This document shows, piece by piece, positions 42,079 to 54,660 of a stretch of DNA of 64,000 nt. The notes below the pieces were generated by a model. It was not told the origin of the DNA and made no database searches. It saw only the letters and a list, made by a program, of their open reading frames with translations. The DNA lies in NCBI GenBank assembly GCA_024760905.1, contig JALRMN010000026.1, positions 444,001 through 508,000 on the forward strand, written 5' to 3'. Both the position numbers and the translations under genes were made by a program. The first letter of the stretch is position 1, and every line of letters starts with the position of its first letter. The stretch comes from Plotosus lineatus. Taxonomy: Eukaryota > Chordata > Actinopteri > Siluriformes > Plotosidae.

Positions 42079-42099
42079 GTAAAGTGTGTGAGATTTATA

Positions 42100-42230
42100 C
42101 ATTTTATTAATCCTAAACCCCATTATAGGATTTTATTAATCCTCTAAACCACATTACAGGATCTTATTGATCCTCTAAACCCCATTACAGGATTTTATTG
42201 ATCCTCTAAACCCCATTACAATATTTAATG
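42100..42230. repeat. 31-bp minisatellite, about four copies
   Basis: Same unit as 551-771 with fewer and more diverged copies. It is followed by the empty Rex3 site and by sequence collinear with 3970-4210. Confidence 0.85.
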
Positions 42231-42544
42231 GCCTGTTTGTATTTCATGGTAACGGCTGAGATTTTTAAAGTCTCGTCTGATAAAACAATAATCTATGAAA
42301 TAATACTGTGGTTTGTTTCCAGTGAGATTTCTGATGTATTTATTATGTAGATTGATGCAGCGCTTAAAACTGGAGCCTCCATATGATTACTCGTGATAAG
42401 TTTTAGTTGGGAACTCTCAAACCTCATTCACGTATTTGACATATATCAGGACTGATCCAATTTATAATAATTTTTCATAGAAGGGAACAAAAATAAGGAA
42501 ATCCAGCACAAAATGTTTCACCATATTTAACTATTTATAAACTG

Positions 42545-42885
42545 TAGCTTTCGAGTAGGGTTCTCCAACCCCCAGTCCACGGACTGGGACCGGTCCATGG
42601 ATCATTTGATACCGGTCCACAAACAAAATCTTTCTTGGTACAAATTATTGTAATTTTTATTAAAGCTTCCGGATCTTATTTTGAAAAACGACTGATGTTG
42701 ACATTGCGACAGAAGAACGAAAAGCCCTTCTTCCTTTTCCAACCGCGTGTCTTTGTGAGGCGGGGTTTCCTGCGGTGACGGCCACCAAAACACGGAGTCG
42801 ACTCTAACCGGACCGCGGAAACATTTTCATGCAGAAAACTGGTTCCTGGTGCAAAACAAGTTGGAGACCGCTGCTTTAGAGAACA
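42545..42885. mobile_element. hAT-type non-autonomous element, copy 2
   Basis: Better preserved than 4215-4530. It begins GGGTTCTCCAACCCCCAG and ends GCAAAACAAGTTGGAGACC, a pair of near-inverted ends. Internal ACCGGTCC motifs are shared with copy 1. Confidence 0.65.
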
Positions 42886-42963
42886 TTTCAATAACACAAC
42901 AATATCATAGTTCTTGATTTGTGAATTGTTTACTCTGTAAAATGATTTATTTGCTGACCAATC

Positions 42964-45876
42964 TTCTTTTCCTTTCGGCTTTTCCCTTCAGGGGTCGCCA
43001 CAGCGAATCATCTGCCTCCATCTCACCCTATCCTGTGCATCTTCTTCTCTTACACCAACGACCTTCATGTCCTCCTTCACCACATCCATGAATCGTCTCT
43101 TCGGTCTTCCTCTAGGCCTTTTGCCTGGTAGTTCCAGCCTCAGCATCCTATTACCAATATACTCAATATCCCTCCTCTGTACATGTCCAAACCATCTCAA
43201 TCTCGCCTCTCTGACTTTGTCTCAAAAATGTCTTACATATGCTGTCCCTTTGATGTGCTCATTCCTAATCCTATCCATCCTCGTTACTCCCAAAGAGAAC
43301 CTCAACATTTTCATCTCTGCTACCTCCAGCTCTGCCTCCTGTCTTTTCCCCAGGGCCACTGTTTCTAACCCATACAACATCGTTGGCCTCAACACCGTCT
43401 TGTACACTTTTCCTTTCATTCTTGCCGATACCCTCCTCTCACACATCACACCGGACACTTTTCTCCAACCATTCCAACCTGCCTGCACACGCTTCTTCAC
43501 CTCTTTTCCACACTCTCCAGTACTCTGGATTGTTGAGCCATGGCATTGTTGAGCCTCTGAGATTGTCACCATAGCAAACAAGAAGGGGCTGAGAGCTGAC
43601 CCTTGATGCAGTCCCACCTCCACCTTGAACTCTTCTGTCACACCGTCAGCACACCTCACCACTTTCTTACATCTCTCATACATGTCCTACACCACTCTAA
43701 CATACTTCTCTGCCACTCCAGACTTCCTCATGCAATACCACAGTTCTTCTCTCGGCACCCTGTCATATGCTTTCTCCAGATCCACGAAGGCACAATGCAG
43801 CTCCCTCTGACCTTCTCTGTACTTCTCCATTAACATCCTCAAGGCAAACACTGCATCTGTGGTGCGCTTTCTTGGCATGAAACCAAACTGTTGTTCTCAA
43901 ATGCTGACCTCTGCCCTTTGTCTAGCTTCCACTATTCTTTCCCATAACTTCATCGTATAGCTCATCAACTTTATCCCTCTGTAGTTGCCACAACTCTGCA
44001 CGTCTCCCTTGTTCTTAAAAATGGGCACCAGCACACTTCTCCATTCCTCTGACATCCTCTCACTCTCTCAGACTTTGTTAAATGTTCTTGTCAGAAAATA
44101 TACTGCTACCTCTCCGAGACACTTCCATACCTCCACCGGCATGTCATCAGGACCAACTGCCTTTCCACTCTTCATCCTCTTAAATGCCCTCCTCACTTCA
44201 CCCTGACTAATCTTTGCTACTTCCTGGTCCTCAACAGTCACCTCTTCTACTCTTTTTTTCTCTCTCATTTTCCTCATTCATCAGCTCTTCAAAGTACTTT
44301 TTCCATCTTCCCAGCACACTTCTGTCATCAGTCAATACATTTCCCTCTCTGTCCTTTATCAATCTAACTTGCTGCACGTCCTTCCCATCTCTATTTCTCT
44401 GCTGTGCCAACCTGTATAAATCATTTTCTCCCTCCTTACTTTCCAACCGAGCATACAAGTCATCAAACGCGCTCTGTTTGGCCTTTGACACTGCTACCTT
44501 TGCCTTACGCTGTGTCTCCCTGTACTCCTGTTTACTCTCTTCGGTTTTCTCAATGTCCCACTTCTTCTTCGCTAACCTCTTCCTTTGTACACACTCCTGC
44601 ACTTCCTCATTCCACCACCAAGTCTCCTTATCTACTTTCCTTCCAGATGACACACCAAGTATTCTCCTACCTGTCTCCCTGATCACATTAGCTGTAGTTG
44701 TCCAGTCATCTGGAAGCACTTCCTGGCCACCCAAAGCCTGTTTCAACTCCTCCTTGAAGACAACCTGAAACTCTTCCTTTTTCAGCTTCCACCACTTTGT
44801 CTTCTGCTCTGCCTTTGCCTTCTTCACCTTCCTCACCATCAGCATCATCCTGCACACCACCATCCTATGCTGTTTGGCAACACTCTCACCCACTACTACT
44901 TTGCAGTCACTGACTTCCTTTAAATTACATCGCCTGCACAAGATGTAGTCTACCTGTGTGCTCCTACCTCCACTTTTATAAGTCACCCTATGCTCCTCTC
45001 TCTTCTGGAAGAAAGTATTCACCACAGCCATTTCCATCCTTTTTGCAAAATCTACCAACATCTGTCCTTCTGCGTTCCTGTCTTGGATACCAAACCTACC
45101 CATCACTTCCTCGTCTCCTCTGTTTCCTGCACCAACATGTCCATTGAAGTCTGCCCCAATGACCACTCTTTCACCTCTGAGGGTACTCTGCATCACTTCA
45201 TCTAACTCCCTCCAGAATCTCTCCTTCTCTTCTCGCTCACATCCTGTCTGTGGGGCATAAGCACTAACAACATTGACCATCACACCTTCAATTTCTAACT
45301 TGAGACTCATCACTCTGTCTGACACTCTTTTCACTTCTAGAACATTCCTGACAAACTCCTCCTTCAAGATGACTCCGACTCCATTTCTCTTCCCATCCAC
45401 ACCATGATAAAACAGCTTAAACCCTGCTCCTATGCTTCTAGCCTTGTTACCTTTCCACCTATTCTCCTGAACACACAGTATGTCCACCTTCCTCCTCTGC
45501 ATCATGTCAGCCAGCTCTCTACCTTTTCCTGCCATAGTTCCAACGTTCAAAGTCCCTACTTTCAGTCCTAGACTCATGCCTTTCCTCTTCTCTCTCTGGC
45601 AACGGACACGCCTCCCGCCTCTCCTTCTTCGACGTCTTCGACCAACAGTAGTCCAATTTCCATCAGCACCCTGTTGGTTGACGGCACTGATGGCGGTCGT
45701 TGTTAACCCGGGCCTTGACCGATCCGGTATGTCATTCTTTCTTGTGATTCGCATAGTTTATTTGGCATTGGTTTTACGCCGGATGCCCTTCCTGACGCAA
45801 CCCTCTGCATTTATGCGGGCTTAGGACCGGCGTGAGGGAGAGACACTGGTTTGTGCCCCCCCTCACGGCTGCATTA
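42964..45876 (-). mobile_element. RTE (CFDP2/BovB-like) LINE, copy 2
   Basis: A near full-length minus-strand RTE from its AAG-type tail (42964) to the 5' leader with the C-run GGCACAAACCAGTGTCTC (45840-45876). Flanks CAATC and TAATCAATAAC suggest a short target duplication at the site that is empty in gene copy 1 (about 4585). Endonuclease and linker are open. The RT has a stop at 44068 and a deletion near 43530-43560. Confidence 0.87.
44231..45754 (-). pseudogene. RTE endonuclease and RT N-terminus, 507-codon frame
   Basis: The frame starts with a basic N-terminus (GRRRRRRRGGRRV) and then the complete apurinic-type endonuclease: LNVGTMAGKGRELADMM, ILCVQENRWKG, VVSAYAPQTG, IGADFNGHVGAGN and STQVDYILCRR. 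The linker WWWNEEVQECVQRKRLAKKKWD follows. It ends in a frameshift at an A run (about 44265), after which RT continues at 44277-44068 and 43878-43687. Downstream, RT motif C (FADD) is missing because about 200 bp are deleted near 43530-43560. Confidence 0.85.
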
Positions 45877-45889
45877 TCTAATCAATAAC

Positions 45890-47150
45890 AATCAATAACA
45901 ATTCACTACAAAATATCTCAGAAATCATTCCTTGTACTGAGTGTGACCGGATATCTATGGGGCGTGAACGCCATTAGCATCGCTCAGAGTTCACGAACAT
46001 GATCATATTAAAAAAAAATATATCAACTCTAATGAATACAAGAGGAAAGTATGATATTTAGAAATTTCTTTTTAATATAACAGCCCGGCAGATGCAACAA
46101 ACTGGGATTTTTTGCTTCCCAATCAATGCACATGCAGCTGAAAAATCAGATCGAAACCAAAAAGCGATCATTTCTATTGGTTCTCGTCCATAAGCACCAT
46201 AAACACGTGATACGAGCCAGGAACGTTATTACTTAATGTGCTGTTCCTCACTGTGATTAAATTAAAAAAATGTTCTATTCAAATAAGTAATGCACTTCCT
46301 GGTAGTCAGTTTATTTCACCAGCTCAAAAAACAAAGATATCTATTGCATATGGCACCGACAAATCTGACTACATTGTTAAAAAGTAAAAGTAATTTCATT
46401 CAAAAAGTGTATCTTATTTTATGGCTTTAATCAACTAAAGGTTTGGAGTGGAAGAGTAGAAGTTCCCATCAATCAGACTTTCATCCCCATGACGACATGT
46501 ATATTCCCTGTGTTATAACGATGATAGACAGTATTCTCATGTGCAGTGCAGGTGTATGCAGGAGGTACGGTCGGACACTTTTTGAGATCCTCATCTGTTT
46601 TCTCTGTGGTTCTTCTATTAATGTTATATTGATGGTGTGGCTGAGTTTTTATAAGTTACAGCAGGCTATTAAAAGTACATGCATCTGTTCTTATAAAAAT
46701 ATTTGCACCAATGATGATGTGTAATAAAGAGGGTTGCACTGATACCAGTGTTGGGTATCGGGCTGATAGTTCATTAAAATACTCGTCGTCCTTGTAATCG
46801 TAAATAAGTTGCCAACGTCGCACACCGATACCACTCAAATATATTTCACTACATAAAACTGGTCTCTGTCGGCAGATGTGGTTTGTTCTCCTCCCTCACT
46901 CCCGTGTCCAGGGGGAGATGATAAACTGAAATATGAGGATCAGTGATACTGCACCCAAGCTGATAGAGTGTGGAATTTTACTGGGAACTGTCAACAATGT
47001 CTGTGATTTCTAATAAATAAATCAACAAATAAATAAATAAATATTGATAAATACGAGGCGATGAAAGGAGTCAGGCAGATTGTAAGTTCTGTACTGGTGT
47101 TGAGGAGCAGAAAGGACATTACATCGTTTAACACGACCAACTTGATTAAC
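45890..47150. other. Class I intron, no gene recognised
   Basis: Collinear with 4590-5260 of copy 1, with an extra segment at about 46360-46740 not present there. The extra segment has a 93-codon frame (46443-46724) with no recognisable motif. Confidence 0.4.
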
Positions 47151-47405
47151 TATCTAAAGCAGGTGTCAGGAACAAGTGGCTCGTGACCAGATGTGACTCT
47201 TTTGATCACTGCATCTGGCTCTCAGATAAATCTTAGCTGACATTTCTTGACAGAATAATGAATGCATAGTTTCACTGACATTTAAGGGAAAAAATCGCAG
47301 AGATCCCAGGGTTAAACAAAGCCATCAAAGTAAACAAAGCAATAAAATCTCAAGCCATTTAATCTCTTCTTCTTCTTCTTCTTCTTTTCCTTTCGGCTGT
47401 TCCCT

Positions 47406-48209
47406 TCAGGGGTCGCCACAGCGAATCATCTGCCTCCATCTCACCCGATCCTTTGCATATTCTCTTACACCAACTCCATTCATGTCCTCCTTCAACACAT
47501 CCACAAATCTTCTCTTTGGTCTTCCTCTCGGCCTTCTGCCTGGAAGTTCCAACCTCAGCATCCTCCTACCAATATACTCACTATCCCTCCTCTGCACATG
47601 TCCAAACCATCTCAATCTAGCCTCTCTGACTTTGTCTCCAAAATGTCTTACATGTGCTGTCCCTCTGATGTGCTCATTCCTTATCCTATCCATCCTCATG
47701 ACTCCCAAAGAGAACCTCAACATTTTCATCTCTGCTACCTCCAGCTCTGCCTCCTGTCTTTTCCCCAGGGCCACCGTTTCTAAACCATACAACATCACTG
47801 GCCTCAACACCGTCTTGTACACTTTTCCTTTTATTCTTTCCGATACCTTCCTATCACACATCACACCGAAAACTTTTCTCCAACCATTCCAACTTGCCTG
47901 CACACGCTTCTTCACATCTTTTCCACACTCTCCATTGCTCTGGATTGTTGAGCCTAAGTACTTAAAATCCTCCACCTTCCTTATCTCTGCTCCCTGTAAC
48001 CTCACCGTTCCTCTTGGGTCCTTCTCATTCATCCACATGTATTCTGTCTTACTGAGGCTAACCTTCATTAACCTCCTTTCCAGTGCATACCTCCACTTCT
48101 CTAGATCTTCCTGCACGTGTTCTCTGCTCTCACTACAGATCACAATGTCATCTGCAAACATCATAGTCCATGGGGAATCTTGTCTCACCTCGTCTGTCAG
48201 CCTGTCCAT
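47406..48209 (-). pseudogene. RTE reverse transcriptase C-terminal part (copy 3)
   Basis: 267 codons with MDRLTDEVRQD, TMMFADDIVICSES (catalytic DD intact), EDFKYLGSTIQSNGECG, GLETVALGKRQEAELEV, WFGHVQRRDSEYIG and the terminal RWRQMIRCGDP. It joins the preceding frame across a small frameshift and resembles the terminal half of other RTE copies here. Confidence 0.85.
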
Positions 48210-48297
48210 ACCCTAGCAAACAAGAAGGGGTTCAGAGCCGACCCTTGATGCAGTCCCACCTCCACCTTGAACTCTTCTGTCACACCAACAACACAGC

Positions 48298-49704
48298 TCA
48301 CCACTGTCTTAATCTCTTATAAATGTCTTGCACCAGTCTAACATACTTCTCTGCCACTCCAGACTTCCTCATGCAATACCACAGTTCCTCTCTCGGCACC
48401 CTGTCATATGCTATCTCCAGATCCACAAAGGCACAATGCAGCTCCGTCTGACCTTCTCTGTACTTCTCCATTAACATCCTCAAGGCAAACACTGCATCTG
48501 TGGTGCTCGTTCTTGGCATGAAACAAAACTGTTGTTCACAAATGCTGACCTCTGCCCTTTGTCTAGCTTCCATTATTCTTTCCCATAACTTCATCGTATG
48601 GCTCATCAACTTTATCCCTCTGTCGTTGCCACAACTCTGCACATCTTCCTTGTTCTTAAAAATGGGCACCAGCACACTTCTCCTCCATTCCTCTGGCATC
48701 CTCTTACTCTCAAAGACCTTGTTGAATGTTCTTGTCAGAAAATCAACTGCTACCTCTCCTAGACATTTCCAAACCTCCACCGGTATGTCATCAGGACCAA
48801 CTGCCTTTCCATTCTTCATCCTCTTCAGTGCCCTCCTCACTTCACCCTTCCTAATCTTTGCTACTTCCTGGTCCTCAACAGTCACCTCTTCTACTCTTTT
48901 TTCTCTCTCATTTTCCTCATTCATCAGCTTTTCAAAGTACTCTTTCCATATTCCCAGCACACTTCTGTCATCAGTCAATACATTTCCCTCTCTGTCCTGA
49001 ATCACTCTAACTTTCTGCATGTCCTTTCCATTTCTATTTCTCTGCTGTGCCAACCTGTATAAATCATTTTCTCCCTCTTTACTTTCCAACCGAGCATACA
49101 AGTAATCATACGCCCTCTGTTTGGCCTTTGACACCGCTACCTTCGCCTCACGCTGTGTCTCCCTGTACTCCTGTTTACTTTCTTCGGTTCTCTCAATGTC
49201 CCACTTCTTCTTCGCTAACCTCTTCCTTTGTACACACGCCTGCACTTCCTCATTCCACCACCAAGTCTCCTTATCTACTTTCCTTCCAGATGACACACCA
49301 AGTATTCTCTTACCTGTCTCCCTGATCACATTAGCTGTAGTTGTCCAGTCATCTGGAAGCACTTCCTGGCCACCCAAAGCCTGTTTCAACTCCTCCTTGA
49401 AGACAACCTGAAACTCTTCCTTTTTCAGCTTCCACCACTTTGTCTTCTGCTCTGCCTTTTCCTTCTTCACCTTCCTCACCATCAGCATCATCCTGCACAC
49501 CACCATCCCATGCTCTTTGGCAACACTCTCACCCACTACTACTTTGCAGTCATGGACTTCCTTCAAATTACATCGCCTGCACAAGATGTAGTCAACCTGT
49601 GTGCTCCTACCTCCACTTTTATAAGTCACCCTATGCTCCTCTCTCTTCTGCAAAAAAGTATTCACCACAGCCATTTCCATCCTTTTTGCAAAATCTACCA
49701 ACAT
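48298..49704 (-). pseudogene. RTE endonuclease C-terminus, linker and RT N-terminus (copy 3)
   Basis: 468 codons beginning MLVDFAKRMEMAVVNTF, with STQVDYILCRRCN (end of the endonuclease) and the WWWNEEVQACVQRKRLAKKK linker. The RT fingers KNGKAVGPDDIPVEVWK, VLVPIFKNKEDVQSCG and LHCAFVDLEIAYDRVPREEL (motif A) follow. It ends in a frameshift after DIYKRL. Confidence 0.85.
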
Positions 49705-50499
49705 CTGTCCTTCTGCGTTCCTGTCCTAGATACCATACCTGCCCATCACTTCCTCGTCCCCTCTGTTTCCTGCACCAACATGTCCCTTGAAGTCTGCCCC
49801 AATGACCACTCTTTCACCTCTGGGGTTACTCTGCATCACTTCATCTAACTCACTCCAGAATTTCTCCTTCTCTTCTCGCTCATATCCTGCCTGAGGGGCA
49901 TAAGCACTAACAACATTTAACGTCACGCCTTCAATTTCTAACTTGAGACTCATCACTCTGTCTGACACTCTTTTCACTTCTCGAACATTCCTGACAAACT
50001 CCTCCTTCAAGATGACTCTGACACAATTTCTCATCCCATCCACACCATGAAAAAACAGCTTAAACCCTGCTCCTAAGCTTCCAGCCTTGCTACCTTTCCA
50101 CCTGGTCTCCTGAACACACAGTATGTCCACCTTCCTCCTCTGCATAATGTCAGCCAGCTCTTTTTATTTTCCAGCCACAGTTTCAACATTCAAAGTCCCT
50201 ACTTTTAGTCTTAGACTCATGCCGTTCCTCTTCTCTCTCTGCCTACAGACATGCCTCCCGCCTCTCCTTCTTCGACGTCCCTGTTGGTTAACAGTACTGA
50301 TGGCGGTTGTTGTTAACCCGGGCCTCGACCGATTCGGTATGTCTTTCTTTGTTGTGATTCACATATTTTATTTGCCCTTCCTGATGCAACCCTCTGCATT
50401 TATCCGGGCTTGGGACCAGCGTGAGGGAGGGACACTGGTTTGTGCCCCCCCCCCCCTCGGCTGCATTACTGTATCCATAAAGAAACAAATAAATAAACT

Positions 50500-50654
50500 T
50501 CTTACATGTGCTGTACCTCTGATGTAGTCATTCCTCATCTAATCCATCCTCGTTACTCCAAAACAGAACCTCAATATTTTCATCTCTCCTACCTCCAGCT
50601 CTGCCTCGTGTCTTTTCCCCAGGGCCATTGTTTCTAAACCATACAACATCGCTG
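50500..50654 (-). mobile_element. RTE fragment interrupted by Rex3 copy C
   Basis: About 155 bp corresponding to 47630-47800 of RTE copy 3. It resumes at 54011-54056 on the far side of a Rex3 insertion. Confidence 0.75.
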
Positions 50655-53600
50655 CACTTTGTTTTCGCATTTTGTCTGGACCTTAACCCAGGACCTGTTT
50701 GCCTTGGGTGACCCGACCAGGGGCATTATGCCACCGACAAAATAGTTCCTAGGATCATTAGGTCACGCAAACCCCTCCATCACGATAAGGTGACGATTCA
50801 GGGAGGGGATAAAGTGCGATTCAGAAGACCCCTATGCCATCTAGAGGAAACAATGCAAGCAGTCTCCCTTGCCCGGACACGGGTCACTGGGGTTCCCTCC
50901 TGGAGCCAGGCCCGGGGGAGGGGCTCGAAGTCGAGCGCCTGGTGGTCGGGCTTATGCCCATGGAGCCTGTCCAGGCCTAGCCCGAAAGGAGACATGGGTC
51001 CACCCTTCCATGGACCCACCACCCGTGGGAGGAGTTTTAGGGGTCGGGTGCAATGTGAGTTGGGTGGTAGCCAAAGGCATGGGTTCTGTCAGACCGATCC
51101 TCGGCTACTTATTCTGACCCTCAGGACATGGAATGTCACCTCTCTGGCGGAGAAGGAGCCTGATTTGGTGCGTGAGGTGGAAAGATACCGACTAGATATA
51201 GTCGGGTTCACCTCAATGCATAGCTTGGACTGTGGAACCATCAATCTCGAGAGGGGCTGGACCTTATTCTATTTTGGAGTTGCTCATGGGGAGAGGCGGC
51301 GTGCCCGTGTGGGTATTCTTGTTGCCCCCTGTCTCGGTGCCCAAATGTTGGGGTTCTCCCCGGTTGACGAAAAGGGTAGCTTCCCTCCATCTTTGGTCCT
51401 GACTGTTATTTGTGCTTATGCACCAAATGACAGTTCAGAGTACCCACCCTTTTTGAAGTCTTTTGGGGGTTAGAGAACGCTCCCTCGGGAGACTCACTCA
51501 TTGTCTTGGGAGACTTCAACGCCCATGTGGGCAGATAGTGTGACCTGGTAGAGTTTGAACGGTAGGTACGGCCTCTCCAGTCTGAATCCGAATGGTGTTT
51601 CATTGTTGGACTTCTGTGCTCGTCACAGTTTGTCTATCACGAACCCCATGTTCGAAAATAAGTGTGCCCATAAGTGCACTTGGCACCAGGGCACCCGAGG
51701 TCGCAATTCGATGATTGACTTTGTAGTCATGTCATCAGACTTGCGACCATATGTTCTGGACACTTGGGTGAAGAAAGGAGCTCAGCTGTCTACCGCTCAC
51801 TACTTAGTGGTGAGTTGGCTTCGGTGGTGGGGGAAAAGCGTGTAATCAAGGTCTGCTGGTAATGTTTGGCGGTGTCCCCTGTCCGAGAGGCCTTTAACTC
51901 CCACCTCCGGCAGAGCTACAACCATGTCCTGGAGGAGGCAGGGGGCATGGAATTTGAATGGGCCATGTTCCGTGCCTCCATTGCTGAACAACAGCCCATA
52001 GCTGTGGCCGTAAGGTCGTCGGTGCTTGTCGTGGTGGTAATCCCTGAACCCGGTGGTGGACACCTGTGGTGAAGGGGGCCGGCCAGCTTAAGAAGGAGAC
52101 CTATCGGGTTTTATTAGCCTGTGGGACTCCTGAGGCAGCAAACAGGTACCGGCAGGCCAAACCTGCTGCAGCCGAGGCTGTTGCAGATGCAAAATCTCAG
52201 GCATGGGAGGAGTTCGGTGAGGGCCTAGAGAGTGATTATCGGTTGGCCTCAAAAAGGTTCTGGACCACCATCCGACGCCTTAGGAGGGGGAAGCAGTTCT
52301 TCGCAAATACTGTTTACAGTGGAGGTGGGGAGCTGCTTACCTTGACTGGGGATGTTGTCGAGAGGTGGAGGGAATACTTTGAGGACCTCCTCAATCCCAA
52401 CAACATGCCCTCCATGGAAGAGGTAGACCCTGGGGGTTCGGGTGAGGGTCCGCCCATCACTGGAGTGGAGGTCACTAAGGTTGTCAAAAAGCTCCTCAGT
52501 GGTCGAGCTCCGGGGTTGGACGAGATCCGCCCGGAATATCTCAGGGCTCTGGATGTTGTAGGACTGTCTTGGTTGACACGTCTCTGCAACATCATGTGGT
52601 CATCAGGGGCTGTACCTCTGGATTGGCAAACTGGAGTCGCGGTCCCAATTTTTCAGAAGGGGGAACGGAGGGTGTGTTCTAATTATCAGGGAATTACAGT
52701 CCTCAGCCTACCTGGAAAAGTCTATGCAGGGGTATGAGAGAGGAGGATCCGACTGATAGTCGAAGGAACAATGTGGTTTTCGTCCTGGCCGTAGCACTCT
52801 TGACCAGCTCTATACGCTCCACAGGATTCTGGAGGGGGCATGGGAGTTTGCCCAATCTGTCTACGTGTGCTTTATGGATTTGGAGAAAGCTTTCAACCAT
52901 GTCCCCCGAACGATCTTGTGGGGCGTGCTCCGAGAGTACGGCGTTCCGGACCCGTTGCTACGAGCTATTCGGTCGCTGTATCACCAGAGCCAGAGTTTGG
53001 TCCGTATTGGTAACAACAGGTCGAATTCGTTTCCGGTGACAGTTGGAGTCCGCCAAGGCTGTCCTTTGTCACTGATTCTGTTCATAATTTTTATGGACAG
53101 AATTTCTCGGTGCAGTCGAGGCGATGAGGGGTTCTGGTTTGGTGGCCATCGGATCTCGTCTCTGCTTTTTGCGGATGATGTTGTCCTTTTGGCTTCATCA
53201 AGTCGGGACCTCCAGCTCTCATTGGAGCGATTTGCAGCTGAATGCTAAGCAGCCGGGATGAAGATCAGTACCTCCAAGTCTGAGGCCATGGTTCTCAGTC
53301 GGACAATGGTGGAAATGAGGTCTTGCCCCAAGTGGAGGAGTTGAAGTATCTTGGGGTCTTGCTTACGAGTGAGGGAAGGATGGAGCGAGAGATCGACAGA
53401 CGGATCGCTCCAGCCTCTGCTGTTAAGCAGTGCCTGTACCGGTCCGTCGTGGTGAAGAAGGAGCTGAGCCGCAAGCCGAAACTCTCAATTTACCAGTCGA
53501 TCTATGTTCCAACCCTCACCTATGGTCACGAATTTGGGTAATGACCGAAAGAACAAGATCACGGATACAAGTGGCTGAAATGAGCTTCCTTCACCAGGTG

Positions 53601-53940
53601 GTGGGGTTCTCCCTTAGAGATAAGGTGAGAAACTCCACCATCCGGGGAGAACTCGAAGTAGATCCGCTGCTCCTCCGCATTGAGAGGGGCCAGTTGAGGT
53701 GGCTCGGGCATCTGGTCAGAATGCCCCCCGGATTCCTCCCTGGTGTGGTGTTTCGGGCATGTCCAACCGGGAAGAGACCCCGGGGTCGACCGAGAACACG
53801 CTGGAGGGACGATGTCTCTCAGCTTGTCTTGGACCACCTCAGTGTCCCCCCGGGAGTTGGAGGAAGTGGCTCGGGAGAGGGACGTCTGGACCTCTTTGCT
53901 TAGGTTGCTGCCCCGTGACCCAACCCTGGACTAAGCTGAA

Positions 53941-54008
<68 letters not shown>

Positions 54009-54010
54009 CG
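50655..54010 (+). mobile_element. Rex3-family LINE, copy C
   Basis: A plus-strand Rex3 with the longest 5' end in the window and a (GAT)n tail at 53940-54008. The duplication ACAACATCGCTG (50643-50654 and 54011-54022) marks insertion into an RTE fragment. Coding pieces include 50790-51473 (N-terminus and start of endonuclease), 51555-51845, 52066-52737 (linker and RT start), 52865-53248 (RT motif A to FADD) and 53323-53903 (C-terminus). Confidence 0.9.
52066..53248 (+). pseudogene. Rex3 reverse transcriptase fragments (copy C)
   Basis: Two frames hold most of the RT. 52066-52737 contains [15 protein letters not shown] and [15 protein letters not shown]. 52865-53248 contains [31 protein letters not shown] and [13 protein letters not shown]. 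In motif A the second conserved aspartate is asparagine (KAFNHVP). Stops and frameshifts at 52737 and 53248 and a frameshift before 53323 inactivate it. Confidence 0.85.
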
Positions 54011-54167
54011 ACAACATCGCTGGCCTCAACACAGTCTTGTACACTTTTCCCTTCATCTCAGGCCATTTAAACTTTCCATCTATTTTCAACCACACTTGTT
54101 CTGATTTGAAAAGACCGACACGAGAGAAAGCAGAGCAGAGCTGGCAAGTGAACACAAAGGGACGGAC

Positions 54168-54398
54168 ATGAAAAAACTTCAACCTGTAGGCCAGCTGATT
54201 GTCAAAAGTTGGCACACACGTCCTGTCACATCCCAAACACTGCAGCGTGTGAGTTTTGCCGTATTGACCATGTTTGGCTCTACGTATGCATGTGAGCAGT
54301 CGTTCTCACACCTAAAAAACATCAAGATCGACGCACAGTCACATTTAACAGATGGGAGGCTAAACGCCTGCATGAAGCTGAACCTCAGCACGTATTAA
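54168..54398 (+). pseudogene. hAT transposase C-terminal dimerisation region (copy 2)
   Basis: 76 codons with LQRVSFAVLTMFGSTYACEQSFS, a stretch typical of the hAT dimerisation domain, then LKNIKIDAQSHLTDGRLNACMKLNL. The same segment is open in copy 1 (about 5570-5795). The catalytic core of the transposase is absent from the window. Confidence 0.75.
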
Positions 54399-54399
54399 T

Positions 54400-54660
54400 G
54401 TCTGTCTTCCTTTCGGCTTTTTCCCTTTTACTCAGGAGTCGCCACAGCGAATCATCTTGATTCGCACGTTTGATATGGCAGAGGTTTTTACGTCGGATGC
54501 CTATCCTGTCACAACCCTTTTTAGCAAGGGACAGAAAGATGCTGACGACTTTGCAGCCTACTCTTTACGAATGTCAGCAATGGTTCTTTTACATGCCTCT
54601 CACCATAGACAGTGAGAGACATGGCCTGCCTTTGATAACCCAGTCAGCCGCACTGGGGGA
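54400..54660 (-). mobile_element. SINE with RTE-type 3' tail
   Basis: 261 bp flanked by the 15-bp duplication TCAGCACGTATTAAT (54385-54399 and 54661-54675). On the minus strand the body (CCCAGTGCGGCTGACTGGG through CATTGCTGAC) matches the SINE at 11449-11785. The second half matches the RTE 5' leader (GGATAGGCATCCGACGTAAAA) and 3' end (GATTCGCTGTGGCGACTCC, then GAAAAAGCCGAAAGG). The site is empty in gene copy 1 (about 5795). Confidence 0.8.

Larger units (their letters stand above)
47367..50468 (-). mobile_element. RTE (CFDP2/BovB-like) LINE, copy 3
   Basis: A near full-length minus-strand element, from an (AAG)n tail at 47367 to the 5' leader with its G-run at 50444-50460. ORF pieces in order are endonuclease 50145-49726, endonuclease end/linker/RT 49704-48298, RT core and C-terminus 48209-47406. 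A stop near 49735 and a frameshift near 48298 separate them. Confidence 0.88.

Noticed and set aside
46443..46724. 93-codon frame with hydrophobic stretch in the copy-2 intron
   Set aside because: No homologous open frame in copy 1, no motif, and AT-rich context; treated as chance.
47482..48216. A 244-codon plus-strand frame
   Set aside because: Antisense reading of RTE reverse transcriptase; recurs opposite every RTE copy here.
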